64,000 nucleotides of DNA from NCBI RefSeq assembly GCF_003931795.1, contig NZ_CP034234.1, positions 1,488,001 through 1,552,000 on the forward strand, read 5' to 3'. The notes under the pieces were generated by a model that saw nothing but the letters and a program-made list of their open reading frames with translations, was not told where the DNA came from and did no database searches. Below, piece after piece: positions 8,817-18,403 of this stretch. The first letter of the stretch is position 1; the number at the start of each line of letters is the position of its first letter. Position numbers and translations under genes: made by a program. This DNA is from Erysipelothrix piscisicarius (GTDB lineage: Bacteria; Bacillota_I; Bacilli_A; Erysipelotrichales; Erysipelotrichaceae).

Positions 8817-9242
8817 ATGAAATTATCTGCACGAACACGTTACGGTATTGCCGCGATGACATATATGCACATCAACGATCAAGAACTTACCACCCTGGTT
8901 AATATCGCTGAGCATTTAAATATTTCCAAAATTTATCTTGAACAAGTTTTTTCCAGTTTAAAGCAAGCGAATCTCGTTGACGCTGTAAAGGGTCCTGCGG
9001 GCGGTTATTATCTAAAGTCCAAGGAATGTAATATGTTTAACATTCTCAACGCCTTAGAACCATCGCTTTTTGAGAAAACCCCTGCTTCAACAGATGATAA
9101 TATTATTAATGCTGCACTGTGTACGCATTTATATACCCCTATTGATGCAGCATTACGCGAAACATTAAAAGGTATTAAACTAAAAGAAATCGCCGAACTC
9201 ATAAAAAATGAATCCGGCGACGGTAATATGTATTATATCTAA
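8817..9242 (+). CDS. Rrf2-family transcriptional regulator (CymR-like)
   Basis: A 141-residue Rrf2 protein: N-terminal winged helix MKLSARTRYGIAAMTYM, with recognition segment LNISKIYLEQVFSSLKQANLV and the GPAGGYYLK wing. The middle region lacks the three-cysteine Fe-S ligand set of IscR/NsrR: the only cysteines are in KECNM and ALCTH. That and the divergent cysK suggest a CymR-like sensor of cysteine status, perhaps acting with CysK as in Bacillus (inference). Its 3' end overlaps the convergent CNNM gene by a few bases. Confidence 0.85.
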   Translation: MKLSARTRYGIAAMTYMHINDQELTTLVNIAEHLNISKIYLEQVFSSLKQANLVDAVKGPAGGYYLKSKECNMFNILNALEPSLFEKTPASTDDNIINAALCTHLYTPIDAALRETLKGIKLKEIAELIKNESGDGNMYYI

Positions 9243-10567
9243 TCTTCTAGGGAGTCGAGATCGACTTCCTTTTCTTTTGTAACACGAACCCGTGCAATGA
9301 CCTTTTCATCAAGCTCCATGATTGAAAAGCGGTATCCATGATAAATTACATCTGATAAATCTTCACGCACATCTTCTTCTGTTGGAAGACGCCCGATTTG
9401 CCCCACTACAAAACCACTTACAGTATCATAATCTTCAACTGGAAGATTAATTTCTAAAACATCTTCCAAATCCTCAATATCACAGGCACCATCTACTAAA
9501 TACTCATCAACATTAACGGGAACAATTTCTTGTTCTTCTTCCTCATCATATTCATCCATGATGTTACCCATAATTTCTTCAATGAGATCTTCCATCGTAA
9601 CAATCCCAGCCGTACCACCATACTCATCGATAACGACCGCAAAGTGCATCTTACTGTTTTGTAATTCTCTGAAAAGCTCATCGGTACGTTTAGAATCGGG
9701 TACGTAATAAGGTTCACGAATAATTTTCTTAATTTCAAATACTTCATCCTCGCGATGATCTTTAACATAACGTAATAAGTCACGCAAATGAATTAAACCA
9801 ATAATATTATCGATACTATCCTCATAAACTGGATAACGTGTATAGCGTTCTTCGTCCACAAGTTCCATAATCTCCGCAAAAGAGCTGGATACATCAATAC
9901 CCACAACTTCTGTACGGTGCGTCATAATATCAGCAACATCCAGATTATCAAACTCAAAGATATTATTAATCATTTCTTTTTCTGTGACATCAATTTCACC
10001 CGCATCAACCATGATTCGAATTTCTTCCTCTGTCACTTCATCTTCAACTTTGTTTGGATCAATTCCAATAATTCTTAATACAAGATTGGTGGATACTGAC
10101 AAAAATTTCACCAAGGGCTTCGTGAACACAGCCAGCCACGAAATAGGATAAACAACAAAAAAAGCAAATTTTTCTGGACTGGTCATCGCAATGCGCTTTG
10201 GCACAAGTTCTCCAAAAACAAGCATTAAATATGATGTCAACAGTGTAATCAAAATCATAGAAATTGGCTTCATAACCGAAGCAGCAATCCAACCATTTTG
10301 TACAACCCAATCAGTGAGTACTTGTGCAAATGCTTCTGAAGCAAAAGCCCCTGACAAAATACTTGCTAATGAAACACCAATTTGAATGGTTGATAAAAAA
10401 CGGTTTGGAATTTCTTTAAGATCCAATACACGTCGTGCCTTTTTATTTCCTTCCTCAGCCATACTTTTTAGTTTGTTATTATTAATTGAAACAAACGCTA
10501 ACTCACTTCCGGCAAAAAAAGCATTTAAAAGCACTAAAAATAATAGGGTTATAACTTGAACAAGCAT
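9239..10567 (-). CDS. CNNM/HlyC-type membrane protein with CBS pair and CorC domain
   Basis: A 442-residue integral membrane protein. DUF21/CNNM transmembrane region at about 1-190 (opening with a helix that includes FFAGSELAFVSINNNKL), a CBS pair at about 205-330 (DIMTHRTEVVGIDV, then EYGGTAGIVTMEDL) and a C-terminal CorC_HlyC domain (about 350-430). Homologues are tied to magnesium or other cation export and often annotated hemolysin C; actual haemolysis is doubtful. Transcribed from its own promoter about 130 bp upstream. Confidence 0.92.
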   Translation of the reverse strand: MLVQVITLLFLVLLNAFFAGSELAFVSINNNKLKSMAEEGNKKARRVLDLKEIPNRFLSTIQIGVSLASILSGAFASEAFAQVLTDWVVQNGWIAASVMKPISMILITLLTSYLMLVFGELVPKRIAMTSPEKFAFFVVYPISWLAVFTKPLVKFLSVSTNLVLRIIGIDPNKVEDEVTEEEIRIMVDAGEIDVTEKEMINNIFEFDNLDVADIMTHRTEVVGIDVSSSFAEIMELVDEERYTRYPVYEDSIDNIIGLIHLRDLLRYVKDHREDEVFEIKKIIREPYYVPDSKRTDELFRELQNSKMHFAVVIDEYGGTAGIVTMEDLIEEIMGNIMDEYDEEEEQEIVPVNVDEYLVDGACDIEDLEDVLEINLPVEDYDTVSGFVVGQIGRLPTEEDVREDLSDVIYHGYRFSIMELDEKVIARVRVTKEKEVDLDSLED

Positions 10568-10671
10568 TATTGAACTCCCCCTATAACTACACTGTAATTT
10601 TGATCCCTTTTAGGATAACTATCCTGGTCACTGTTTTCCACAAACAATCCTCCAAATTTTCTATAACAGTT

Positions 10672-10700
10672 ATTCTACAAATTACAGCCTCAATTGTCAA
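10672..10700 (-). promoter_or_regulatory. Promoter of the CNNM gene
   Basis: Reading leftwards, TTGACA (10695-10700), 17 nt, TAGAAT (10672-10677). The predicted leader is about 100 nt and contains a small palindrome AGGATA-ac-TATCCT (10612-10625), which could be a hairpin or an operator. Nothing else is seen in the 230-bp gap. Confidence 0.75.
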
Positions 10701-10772
10701 TACTAAGGCATTTTCACTTAAACGATATACTTTATTATATCATAATTTCAAAATGATACTACAAACGAAGGC

Positions 10773-10792
10773 AAAGAGGCAAGCGCCTCTTT
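10773..10792 (-). terminator. Hairpin after the ABC permease gene
   Basis: A perfect 8-bp stem AAAGAGGC/GCCTCTTT with loop aagc. The T run after it on the minus strand is short (TTTGCC), so termination may be moderate. Confidence 0.6.
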
Positions 10793-10800
10793 GTCATCAT

Positions 10801-13800
10801 TTAATCATCAAAAGTCTTTAAAGCTTCACTCATATTAACATTATTTGCGCGTCGTGCCATTAAGATGTTAATGACGATTGAGAGGGCAAAGGTCAGCACG
10901 ATGGCCAACACAATACTCATTGGTAACAGCTCACGATTAAACATGATTGCATCCAATTCTGCTTGAACAACTACAAATTGATGGAGGAAATATCCGAAAC
11001 CAACACCAAATATCAAACTCATTAATGTAAGAATAATGTTCTCGCGCAAGATATATGTCGCCAATTCTTTTGGATAAAAACCAAGCACCTTGAGTGTCGC
11101 CAGTTCTTTATATCGCTCACTAATATTCATGGTAATGAGGTTTAAAAGCACAATCACTTCTAAAGCAAATGCGGCACCCACAATTACATAGATGACAATA
11201 TCAAAATTACCCATCATATCCTGATAGGATTCACGCATATCACCCAAGAAACTAACATTAAACACAGAATCTTGGCTCAGTAGTTTTTCCGCAACCTGAT
11301 CGTGATCATCCGATGTATTAAAGAGATACATATTCTCAGGAAGTTTCTTTCCTGTCAAGACTTGATGCTGTGCCTCACTCATAAAGATGTAATGCGCAAC
11401 ATAGTTTTCAGAAATTCCACCGATTTCAAATTCATATTCTTGTTCGTTTACCCTGAACGTCATCACATCGCCAACATCCACATTTTTTAAGATGGCAAGT
11501 TTTTCGGTAATGACAATCGGGTCCTTTTCGACCGAAATCGGTGCTTTTGTATGACGATCTTTTAATTGAATAAAGTTCGGTAAGGCTTTAAAATCTTCCG
11601 CAACATAAAGCGTTACATCTAAATCATCTACTTTTGCTGCTTCGGTTGCAAGATGAATGGAATCGGTCACCGTAATATTTTCAGTTGAGATGTCACGATC
11701 ATAGAGAACCATACCGTCGTATTGGATCACTTCATCAAATTGTTTATCTACAATCGAATAGATTGAATGTTTAATACCAAATCCCGTAATTAGGAGCCCA
11801 CAACAACCGCCAATTCCGACAACGGTCATCGCAAAGCGCGTTTTATTTCTAAATAAATTACGCAGGCTCACTTTATAAAGAAAGCTAAGACGATCCCAAA
11901 TCATCGGAATCCGTTCGAGAAGAATTCGTTGACCACTTTTGGGAAGGGGTGGACGTAATAGGTTTGCTGCTTTCTCACGGCTGACTGACATGGATTTAAT
12001 CATTGCAACGCCAACACTTGATACAAAACTAATCAAGAGCGGAACTGCTGCATAACTCCAAACAAAACCACGCTCAAGTTCGGGTGTAAGATACATAATG
12101 CGATATGCATTATAGATAAGTGTTGGAATCATGTAGAAGCCCATGATAAGCCCTAAGATTGAACCCAAAATCCATGCAAGACCTGTAAAACCAACAAACT
12201 TCATTGCAGAAGCAAACCAAGAGTATCCAAGCGCTTTATAGACACCCATTTGCATGCGTGATTCATCAACCATTCGGGTTACAGTACTGAGCGTTACAAG
12301 AATTGCAACACCAAAGAAGATTAATGGAAAGACCTGACCAATCGCTTCAATACGGTCACTATCTTGGTAAAACTCACGATATCCAATTAGCACATCTTCC
12401 CGATCAAGCAGATAGAGTTTCCCATGATCTGCTTCTTCAAGCTCTTGTAATCCTTCATCAATTTCTTTTTGACCCGACTCAATTTGGTCATATGCTTCTG
12501 TTTTTTTAAGATTAAATGCTTGTTCTGCCTCGGTTAAACTTTTTAATCCTTGATTATATTCTTGAATTCCTTTTTGAATACGTTCTTGACCCGCTTTAAA
12601 TTCTACCTTACCCTGTTCAAGACGCTCATATCCTGTTTTAATTTCTGTTTCGTTTTGATCAAGTTCCAGCTTCGTCGCGTTAAGCGTTGCTTCTGCTTTA
12701 TCAAACGATGCAATCGCCGTCAACGCTTCTGTTTTTTGAGGTTCAGGCAGTGAGTCGACAATTTCTTTTAATGCATCAATTTCTGGACGTTTTGACTCTA
12801 AAGATTCTAACCCCGAAGTATATTGGGCCTTCCCTTCTTCAAGTTCTGTTTCATATCCTTTTAGAATATTCTCACGCTCACCCACCGTTTGCGCAAAACG
12901 ACGCACGGCACTGTCAATCTTTGTTTGTAAATCACCAGGTCCAGGCTGCGATGATAATTCAAGAATGCCATTTTCAAGTTCTTCATGGGCATCTTGCAGT
13001 TGAAGCTTGGACTGCGTGAGGGCTTGAGCCCCTTTCGCAAATTCACGATCTGCTTCAAGACGTTTTTGATCTAATTCTTCTTGCGCACCTTGGAGTTTTT
13101 CAAACGCCGGTTTAGAAGCACGATCAAATCGTTGTGAGGATAGCGATGCTTCATGGTCTTTAATCCGTTGCTTTTGATCTTCGACATCCGCGCCCTCTGC
13201 AAATACAAATCGCGCACTGGTGAACACGTCAATCTCTTTATCCAGATCAAATCCATACATAAATCCTAAAACATTACCCGAGCCTACTTTACTCTGTCCA
13301 CGTTCTAAATTCATATACAGACTTGATTCCGCAAACCCAACTATTTTTAGATTTGCAGGTCTAAAGACATCATTTTTCTTTAACTTTATTGTGTCCCCCA
13401 ACGAAAATCCACGGTGCTCTTGGAGCACTTTATCCACGACCACTTCGTTTTTGTGACTCGGCATCCTCCCGTCAACAAGTGTAATGTCTTTTTCTGTCTG
13501 ATCGTTTAGGTCAATAACTTTCATAACCCCATCAACATCACGCAGATTCATAAAAGCATCGCCATCATAGACCCCGACGGCATCACCATCGACAATGTCA
13601 CTCAGTTGATCCAACATGGCTTGATCGATACCAAGACTGTGACGGTATTCTAAATCCATCACTTCGCTTTCTTTCATATAACGATTACCGGTTGCACGCA
13701 TATCGTATCCAGTTACACGAATCCCAACAAAAAAACCAACCCCCAACGCGGTGATTATAAGGATCGCAACAAACTGAAACCATTTCGCCTTAATTTCGCG

Positions 13801-13818
13801 TAGGATATCTTTTACCAT
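10801..13818 (-). CDS. ABC transporter permease, FtsX family with coiled-coil domain
   Basis: A 1005-residue permease. Helix near residues 15-35, a large extracellular part with a long heptad-rich region (about 215-470: repeated E/K/Q/L, LTQSKLQLQDAHEELENG), then two FtsX modules (about 495-620 and 880-1000) each with three or four helices. This layout resembles large MacB/YknZ-type or antimicrobial-peptide exporter permeases in Firmicutes. It overlaps the ATPase gene by 7 bp, so the two form one transporter. Substrate unknown. Confidence 0.88.
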   Translation of the reverse strand: MVKDILREIKAKWFQFVAILIITALGVGFFVGIRVTGYDMRATGNRYMKESEVMDLEYRHSLGIDQAMLDQLSDIVDGDAVGVYDGDAFMNLRDVDGVMKVIDLNDQTEKDITLVDGRMPSHKNEVVVDKVLQEHRGFSLGDTIKLKKNDVFRPANLKIVGFAESSLYMNLERGQSKVGSGNVLGFMYGFDLDKEIDVFTSARFVFAEGADVEDQKQRIKDHEASLSSQRFDRASKPAFEKLQGAQEELDQKRLEADREFAKGAQALTQSKLQLQDAHEELENGILELSSQPGPGDLQTKIDSAVRRFAQTVGERENILKGYETELEEGKAQYTSGLESLESKRPEIDALKEIVDSLPEPQKTEALTAIASFDKAEATLNATKLELDQNETEIKTGYERLEQGKVEFKAGQERIQKGIQEYNQGLKSLTEAEQAFNLKKTEAYDQIESGQKEIDEGLQELEEADHGKLYLLDREDVLIGYREFYQDSDRIEAIGQVFPLIFFGVAILVTLSTVTRMVDESRMQMGVYKALGYSWFASAMKFVGFTGLAWILGSILGLIMGFYMIPTLIYNAYRIMYLTPELERGFVWSYAAVPLLISFVSSVGVAMIKSMSVSREKAANLLRPPLPKSGQRILLERIPMIWDRLSFLYKVSLRNLFRNKTRFAMTVVGIGGCCGLLITGFGIKHSIYSIVDKQFDEVIQYDGMVLYDRDISTENITVTDSIHLATEAAKVDDLDVTLYVAEDFKALPNFIQLKDRHTKAPISVEKDPIVITEKLAILKNVDVGDVMTFRVNEQEYEFEIGGISENYVAHYIFMSEAQHQVLTGKKLPENMYLFNTSDDHDQVAEKLLSQDSVFNVSFLGDMRESYQDMMGNFDIVIYVIVGAAFALEVIVLLNLITMNISERYKELATLKVLGFYPKELATYILRENIILTLMSLIFGVGFGYFLHQFVVVQAELDAIMFNRELLPMSIVLAIVLTFALSIVINILMARRANNVNMSEALKTFDD

Positions 13819-14513
13819 GAGATGTCATCCACTGACTTTACATCATCATTAACCCAATTACGTTCGACTCTACCGTTTTTAATCTCGATAACGCGATCAG
13901 CAATTTGTGTAATGGTTTGATTATGCGTAATAATCACCACGGTCATATTATAAATATCGGAACAATCACGTAAAACACGCAGCACCTGTTGCCCTGTTTC
14001 TGTATCAAGTGCACCGGTTGGTTCATCACAAAGAAGTAACTTCGGATTCTTTGCAATCGCTCGTGCAATCGCCACCCGTTGTTGTTCACCACCGGACATT
14101 TGTGCTGGGAAATTTCCCATCCGTTTATCAAGACCAACTTGTTCTAAAATCATCTGGGGATTTTTTGCATCGTTACAAATTTGGGTTGCCAGTTCAACAT
14201 TCTCTAACGCTGTAAGGTTTGGAATTAAATTATACGACTGAAAAACAAAACCCACATCGTCACGACGGTACGCCGTCATTTCGCGATCACTCATTCCAGT
14301 GATTTCTTTTTCATCAATTGTAACTGTACCGGAAGTGGGCGAATCCATCCCTCCAATAATATTCATCACCGTTGTCTTTCCTGCACCAGATGGTCCTACA
14401 ATGACAATAAACTCACCTTTATTAATCGAAAAATCAACCCCTGCACAGGCTGATATTTCAACATTTCCAACTTTATATATTTTTGTAATATCTTTAACTT
14501 CAATATAACTCAT
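13812..14513 (-). CDS. ABC transporter ATP-binding protein, MacB/LolD type
   Basis: A 233-residue nucleotide-binding subunit with Walker [11 protein letters not shown]-loop [18 protein letters not shown], signature [14 protein letters not shown], Walker [13 protein letters not shown] and H-loop TVVIITHN. It pairs with the FtsX permease downstream. Its start overlaps the stop of the CCA-adding enzyme gene by four bases, so translation is coupled. Confidence 0.93.
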   Translation of the reverse strand: MSYIEVKDITKIYKVGNVEISACAGVDFSINKGEFIVIVGPSGAGKTTVMNIIGGMDSPTSGTVTIDEKEITGMSDREMTAYRRDDVGFVFQSYNLIPNLTALENVELATQICNDAKNPQMILEQVGLDKRMGNFPAQMSGGEQQRVAIARAIAKNPKLLLCDEPTGALDTETGQQVLRVLRDCSDIYNMTVVIITHNQTITQIADRVIEIKNGRVERNWVNDDVKSVDDISW

Positions 14514-15835
14514 ACTGCATTAACCTCCTTGATGCAATTCAACAGTGATTTTTGTGTATTGGGAAGTGTTCCTTCGATGACACGATCCAAACACAGATTG
14601 AGATACTGATTTATCCTTTTTCCTTCAATGCCCAACTTTTTTAAATCTGATGCCGAGATATCAAGATCTCGTATGGATGTGGGGCGTTTTTGACTGATAA
14701 CTTCATCAATAATATGATTGATATGCGTGCAACGCTGTAATTGATACTGCGCACCCAATCCTTTTGCCAAGTTATCTGCGCGCTTCACAATCATCAAATC
14801 TCGAACCCAATCGATACCATGAACCCGAATAAGTTGCTGGATTTGTGCCGACTCGGGTTGAATTTTTAAATCGTGTTCGAGAATCAATCGCTCTAAATAT
14901 GTGACTTTCTTTTTTGAATATTGAAACCCTTCAAAGAAAGGACGTGCGATGACACCGCTTGCTTGCGCATGACCGGGATAATGAGCAATTCCAGAATCGT
15001 CTACAGTTTGCACAAAGACCTTTCCTAAATCATGAAACAATCCAACCAACTTTAAATCCATTCGATTGGGAATTCCTTGTACGGTACGAATCGTGTGCTC
15101 GTAAAGGGTGTATTCATGAAATGGATTCTGTTGATCAAACGCGAGTGTATCCTTTAACGGTGGAAATACCGTCATTAAAAACTCGGGACAAAGCAAACTC
15201 GTCTCTACAAAATAGGGCCCATTTAGATATCGCGTAAGGTCTGGATAAAGTTGCACAAGCTTCAATCGGTGAAGCGACTCCAACTGATTCTGAGCTGCAT
15301 GCAACGTTTTCGCCTCGATGTCAAAACCAAGCTCAGATTTAAATCGATACAAACGTGCAAGACGCAATACATCTTCTCCGAAACGAACCTTTGGGTCGCC
15401 AATGACCCTTAACTTACGATTGTGTAAATCGTCAACACCCTGATGGTAATCAACCAAACCATGCCGTGGATGATAATAAAGCGCATTGACCGTAAAATCA
15501 CGACGCAATGAATCATCATAGAGATGATTGATAAACTCGACGCGTGATGGACGTCTGCCATCTTCATAATCACCCTCAAGTCGCATAGTAGAAATTTCAA
15601 AATGCTCTTCATCCACCCTAAACTTAATACCATAATCGTGACCAATCGGTTCAATTGAATAATTTTTATAAATTTTTAGAAGTTGTTCGGGTAAAGCGTT
15701 AGTACATAAGTCAATATCAAATGATCGATGGCCCATAAGCGCATCACGAACAACCCCACCAACCACAAAAGCTTCAAAACCTCGGTCAGTAAGTTCCATC
15801 ATTACAGATTCGATTTGTTGAGATAACGTAATCAT
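14510..15835 (-). CDS. CCA tRNA nucleotidyltransferase with HD domain
   Basis: Adds or repairs the CCA end of tRNAs. From ATG 15835 (MITLSQQ, with GGAG 9 nt upstream) the protein has about 441 residues. It has the class II nucleotidyltransferase motif GGVVRDALMG followed by DIDL, the RRDFTVNALYY motif, the RLARLYRFKSELGF neck and an HD domain with HDLGKVF. The longer frame to 15895 lacks a good SD. An HD domain is common in Firmicute CCA enzymes. It starts the unit with the ABC pair. Confidence 0.92.
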   Translation of the reverse strand: MITLSQQIESVMMELTDRGFEAFVVGGVVRDALMGHRSFDIDLCTNALPEQLLKIYKNYSIEPIGHDYGIKFRVDEEHFEISTMRLEGDYEDGRRPSRVEFINHLYDDSLRRDFTVNALYYHPRHGLVDYHQGVDDLHNRKLRVIGDPKVRFGEDVLRLARLYRFKSELGFDIEAKTLHAAQNQLESLHRLKLVQLYPDLTRYLNGPYFVETSLLCPEFLMTVFPPLKDTLAFDQQNPFHEYTLYEHTIRTVQGIPNRMDLKLVGLFHDLGKVFVQTVDDSGIAHYPGHAQASGVIARPFFEGFQYSKKKVTYLERLILEHDLKIQPESAQIQQLIRVHGIDWVRDLMIVKRADNLAKGLGAQYQLQRCTHINHIIDEVISQKRPTSIRDLDISASDLKKLGIEGKRINQYLNLCLDRVIEGTLPNTQKSLLNCIKEVNAV

Positions 15836-15910
15836 TTGCATCAACTCCATATAAATTATAACACCCTTCGCACGAAGGTGAGCATTGTTCACCAAAAATT
15901 AACAAATCAA

Positions 15911-15936
15911 AAAAAAGAGGAATTACCCTCTTTTTT
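15911..15936 (-). terminator. Intrinsic terminator after hsp20
   Basis: AAAAGAGG/CCTCTTTT hairpin with a six-base loop and a run of T on the minus strand, starting at the hsp20 stop. It also separates hsp20 from the CCA enzyme gene. Confidence 0.8.
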
Positions 15937-16327
15937 ATTTAACACTAATCTTATTCGAAAGCTGTTCTTCAACTTTTGTCGGTAAAGTAATTGATAAGAT
16001 ACCGCGTTCGTAAGTTGCATCAATGGCATTTGCATCAACATCCGCAAAGCGAATTTGTCTTTTAACGCTCTTTTGATTTCGTGAACGATAGAAATAATTC
16101 TTTTCTTCTTTTTCTTCAGATGTGCGATGTTCTGCTTTAATAGATAAGATGTCACCACTAAATTCTACATCAATATCTTCTTTTTCAAATCCAGGCATCT
16201 CAATATCAACATGATAATTCCCAGATTCACGATAAATATCAATTCCGGTGCCAAAGCCTGCATTATTCATAAAATCATCACCAAATAAGCTTTCTAAAAG
16301 TGTTGTCGGTCTAACTGTTTGTTTCAT
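15935..16327 (-). CDS. Hsp20/alpha-crystallin small heat-shock protein
   Basis: ATP-independent holdase chaperone of 130 residues. The alpha-crystallin domain spans about 30-125: YHVDIEMPGFEKEDIDVEFSGDIL, then YERGILSITLP, the conserved GILSITLP strand motif. The last residues KISVK fit the usual C-terminal anchor. Length is typical. Two CIRCE-like elements upstream point to HrcA repression and induction by heat. Confidence 0.94.
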   Translation of the reverse strand: MKQTVRPTTLLESLFGDDFMNNAGFGTGIDIYRESGNYHVDIEMPGFEKEDIDVEFSGDILSIKAEHRTSEEKEEKNYFYRSRNQKSVKRQIRFADVDANAIDATYERGILSITLPTKVEEQLSNKISVK

Positions 16328-16343
16328 ATGTCCGCCTCCTATT

Positions 16344-16421
16344 TTAGCACTCGCTTATACAGAGTGCTATTACACCTTTAGTATATCACATTCATTAGCA
16401 CTGTCAATACATGAGTGCTAA
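16344..16421 (-). promoter_or_regulatory. Two CIRCE elements (HrcA operators) upstream of hsp20
   Basis: Site 1: TTAGCACTC, 9 nt, GAGTGCTAT (16344-16370), one mismatch from the consensus TTAGCACTC-N9-GAGTGCTAA. Site 2: TTAGCACTG, 9 nt, GAGTGCTAA (16395-16421), also one mismatch. The centres are 51 bp apart. CIRCE binds HrcA, the heat-shock repressor, so hsp20 belongs to the class I heat-shock regulon here. Confidence 0.93.
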
Positions 16422-16447
16422 TTCGTGAATAATTAGGGATACCTTTC

Positions 16448-16514
16448 TTGACACCATAATTAATCATGAGTATAATACCAATTAAATTAGGTGGCCCTAA
16501 TTTAATATAGGAGG
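16448..16514 (+). promoter_or_regulatory. pepC promoter with a 26-bp inverted repeat at the transcript start
   Basis: TTGACA (16448-16453), 17 nt, TATAAT (16471-16476) is a full consensus promoter. Four bases later a perfect inverted repeat begins: ATTAAATTAGG (16481-16491), tggc, CCTAATTTAAT (16496-16506). AGGAGG follows at 16511-16516 region, ahead of the ATG at 16522. The repeat could be a repressor operator or a 5' hairpin that protects or masks the mRNA. Confidence 0.8.
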
Positions 16515-16521
16515 TCTTATA

Positions 16522-17841
16522 ATGGCTATTTCAAAATCATTATTATCCGAATTCAAATCGGAATATCAAAATAATAAAACGGCGCGCACCCTTGAAAATG
16601 CAGTGACACACAGCGGCATTCACGATACTGCCGTCGATCACACACTCTCATCACGTTATCCTGATGCATTTTCTGTTCAGGCTAAAGGGGGTCACAGTAC
16701 CAATCAGAAAGCAAGCGGACGTTGTTGGATGTTTGCATCACTAAACACAATGCGTGCTGATGTTCTGGGTTGTCTTAATGTTGATACCTTTGAATTCTCA
16801 GAAAGTTACCCTTTCTTTTGGGATAAATTAGAGAAGGCAAATTACTTCCTTGAAAGCATTATTGAGACAAAGGATGAACCAACTGATGGTCGCTTAATCC
16901 AACATCTACTCTCTGGTCCCATTCAAGATGGTGGTCAGTGGGATATGTTTAAAGGAATTTTAGAAAAATATGGTGTTGTACCGAAAGAAGTCATGCCCGA
17001 AACATATCACAGTTCAAACTCTGCCTTCATGAACAAAATCATCACGTCAAAACTGCGCGAATTTGCTTATGAACTGCGCGAATCTGAAAAACCACGTAGC
17101 AAAGATGAAATGTTATATGAAATCTACCATATTTTATGTTTATGTCTTGGAACACCTCCAGAAACCTTTAGCTACGAGTATCATGATAAAGATGGTAATT
17201 ATAAAAAAATCGACACCATCACACCTGTAGCGTTTATGAATGAATATGTTGGATGGAATCTTAAAGATAAAGTAAGCATTATCAATGCACCAACCGCTGA
17301 TAAACCTTATGGAAAAGCATTTACAGTTAAATATCTTGGAACGGTGAAGGAAGCAGATCCCATCAAGTATGTGAATGCACCGAGTCAAATTTTAAAAGAA
17401 GCAGCCATCGCACAACTTCAAGATGGAAAACCAGTATGGTTTGGATGCGATGTTGGGCAAATGCACGATCGTGAAAATGGAATTATGGCTAAAGATGCCT
17501 TTGATTTCAAAGGCGTTCTTAATACTGAATTAAACCTTGATAAATCCGGTCGTCTTGATTATGGCGACAGTTTGATGACCCACGCCATGGTTTTCGTTGG
17601 GGTTAATCTGGATGAAAACGGAAAACCAACACGTTGGAACGTTGAAAACAGTTGGGGAACAGATCGTAATGCACGTAAAGGCTATTACACCATGACTGAT
17701 GAATGGTTTGATGAATACAACTACCAAGTTATGGTCGACAAGAAATATGTACCGAAAGATTATCTTGCAGCCCTTGAAAGTGATCACGTCATTGAGCTTG
17801 AACCATGGGATCCAATGGGAGCTCTCGCCCTAGTGAAATAG
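16522..17841 (+). CDS. pepC: Aminopeptidase C (bleomycin hydrolase family C1)
   Basis: Cytosolic cysteine aminopeptidase of 439 residues, the usual length. Active-site triad: Cys68 in SGRCWMFASLN, His in THAMVFVGV and Asn in VENSWGTD. PepC removes N-terminal residues from peptides and fits with the oligopeptide transporter and PepF elsewhere in the window. No signal peptide. A strong promoter precedes it; an IS element has inserted just after the gene. Confidence 0.95.
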   Translation: MAISKSLLSEFKSEYQNNKTARTLENAVTHSGIHDTAVDHTLSSRYPDAFSVQAKGGHSTNQKASGRCWMFASLNTMRADVLGCLNVDTFEFSESYPFFWDKLEKANYFLESIIETKDEPTDGRLIQHLLSGPIQDGGQWDMFKGILEKYGVVPKEVMPETYHSSNSAFMNKIITSKLREFAYELRESEKPRSKDEMLYEIYHILCLCLGTPPETFSYEYHDKDGNYKKIDTITPVAFMNEYVGWNLKDKVSIINAPTADKPYGKAFTVKYLGTVKEADPIKYVNAPSQILKEAAIAQLQDGKPVWFGCDVGQMHDRENGIMAKDAFDFKGVLNTELNLDKSGRLDYGDSLMTHAMVFVGVNLDENGKPTRWNVENSWGTDRNARKGYYTMTDEWFDEYNYQVMVDKKYVPKDYLAALESDHVIELEPWDPMGALALVK

Positions 17842-17996
17842 TGGTTAAGATGATTGGAGATTTATCCACGTACTGACCGTCAAAAGAAAAACGTATCGAA
17901 GGATGGAGTAGTAAACTAAAAGTAGACAAGTAAAAAAGACTTGTCTACTTTTTTGTGTAATAATAAAATCAGAGATAAAACGGAGGTATTAATGAT

Positions 17997-18356
17997 GGGA
18001 AGACCCAAAGGTGGATTAAATAATAAATGGACTTATGAGGATCGTATTAAAGTCGTTACACGTCATATTGATGAACATATAAGTGCTGCGAAACTATCAC
18101 AAGTCCTAAAGGAACGATTAATGGTTGGATTGATCGATTCATGCGCGATGGTAAGGAGGGTTTAAAAAACAAGAAAAAGACAGGAAATCATTTTTCTGCG
18201 CTTCATACGAGTAAATCATTAACTGAGATCGAACGACTTCAACTCGAAATTCTAAAACGAGATATTGAGATTGCACGATTAAAAAAAGGGTACCAGGTGA
18301 AAGGAGTTGGTGTAAACAAGGAGTTCGTTACTTTAAAAGACAAGAATTCCAAATAG
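17997..18356 (+). pseudogene. IS3-family transposase OrfA (element A), frameshifted
   Basis: Starts MGRPKGGLNNKWTYEDRIK, a helix-turn-helix OrfA. A one-base shift between about 18098 and 18115 breaks the frame; the rest continues as GTINGWIDRFMRDGKEGLKN to the stop at 18356. A run of A at the end of the frame (A AAA AAA G, near 18280-18290) could give the normal -1 shift into OrfB. The extra break means the element is probably not active as read here. Confidence 0.75.
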
Positions 18357-18403
18357 CACATGACTTATCTTTTAAACATCCGATTACGTTCATTCTTAGA
18401 TTT

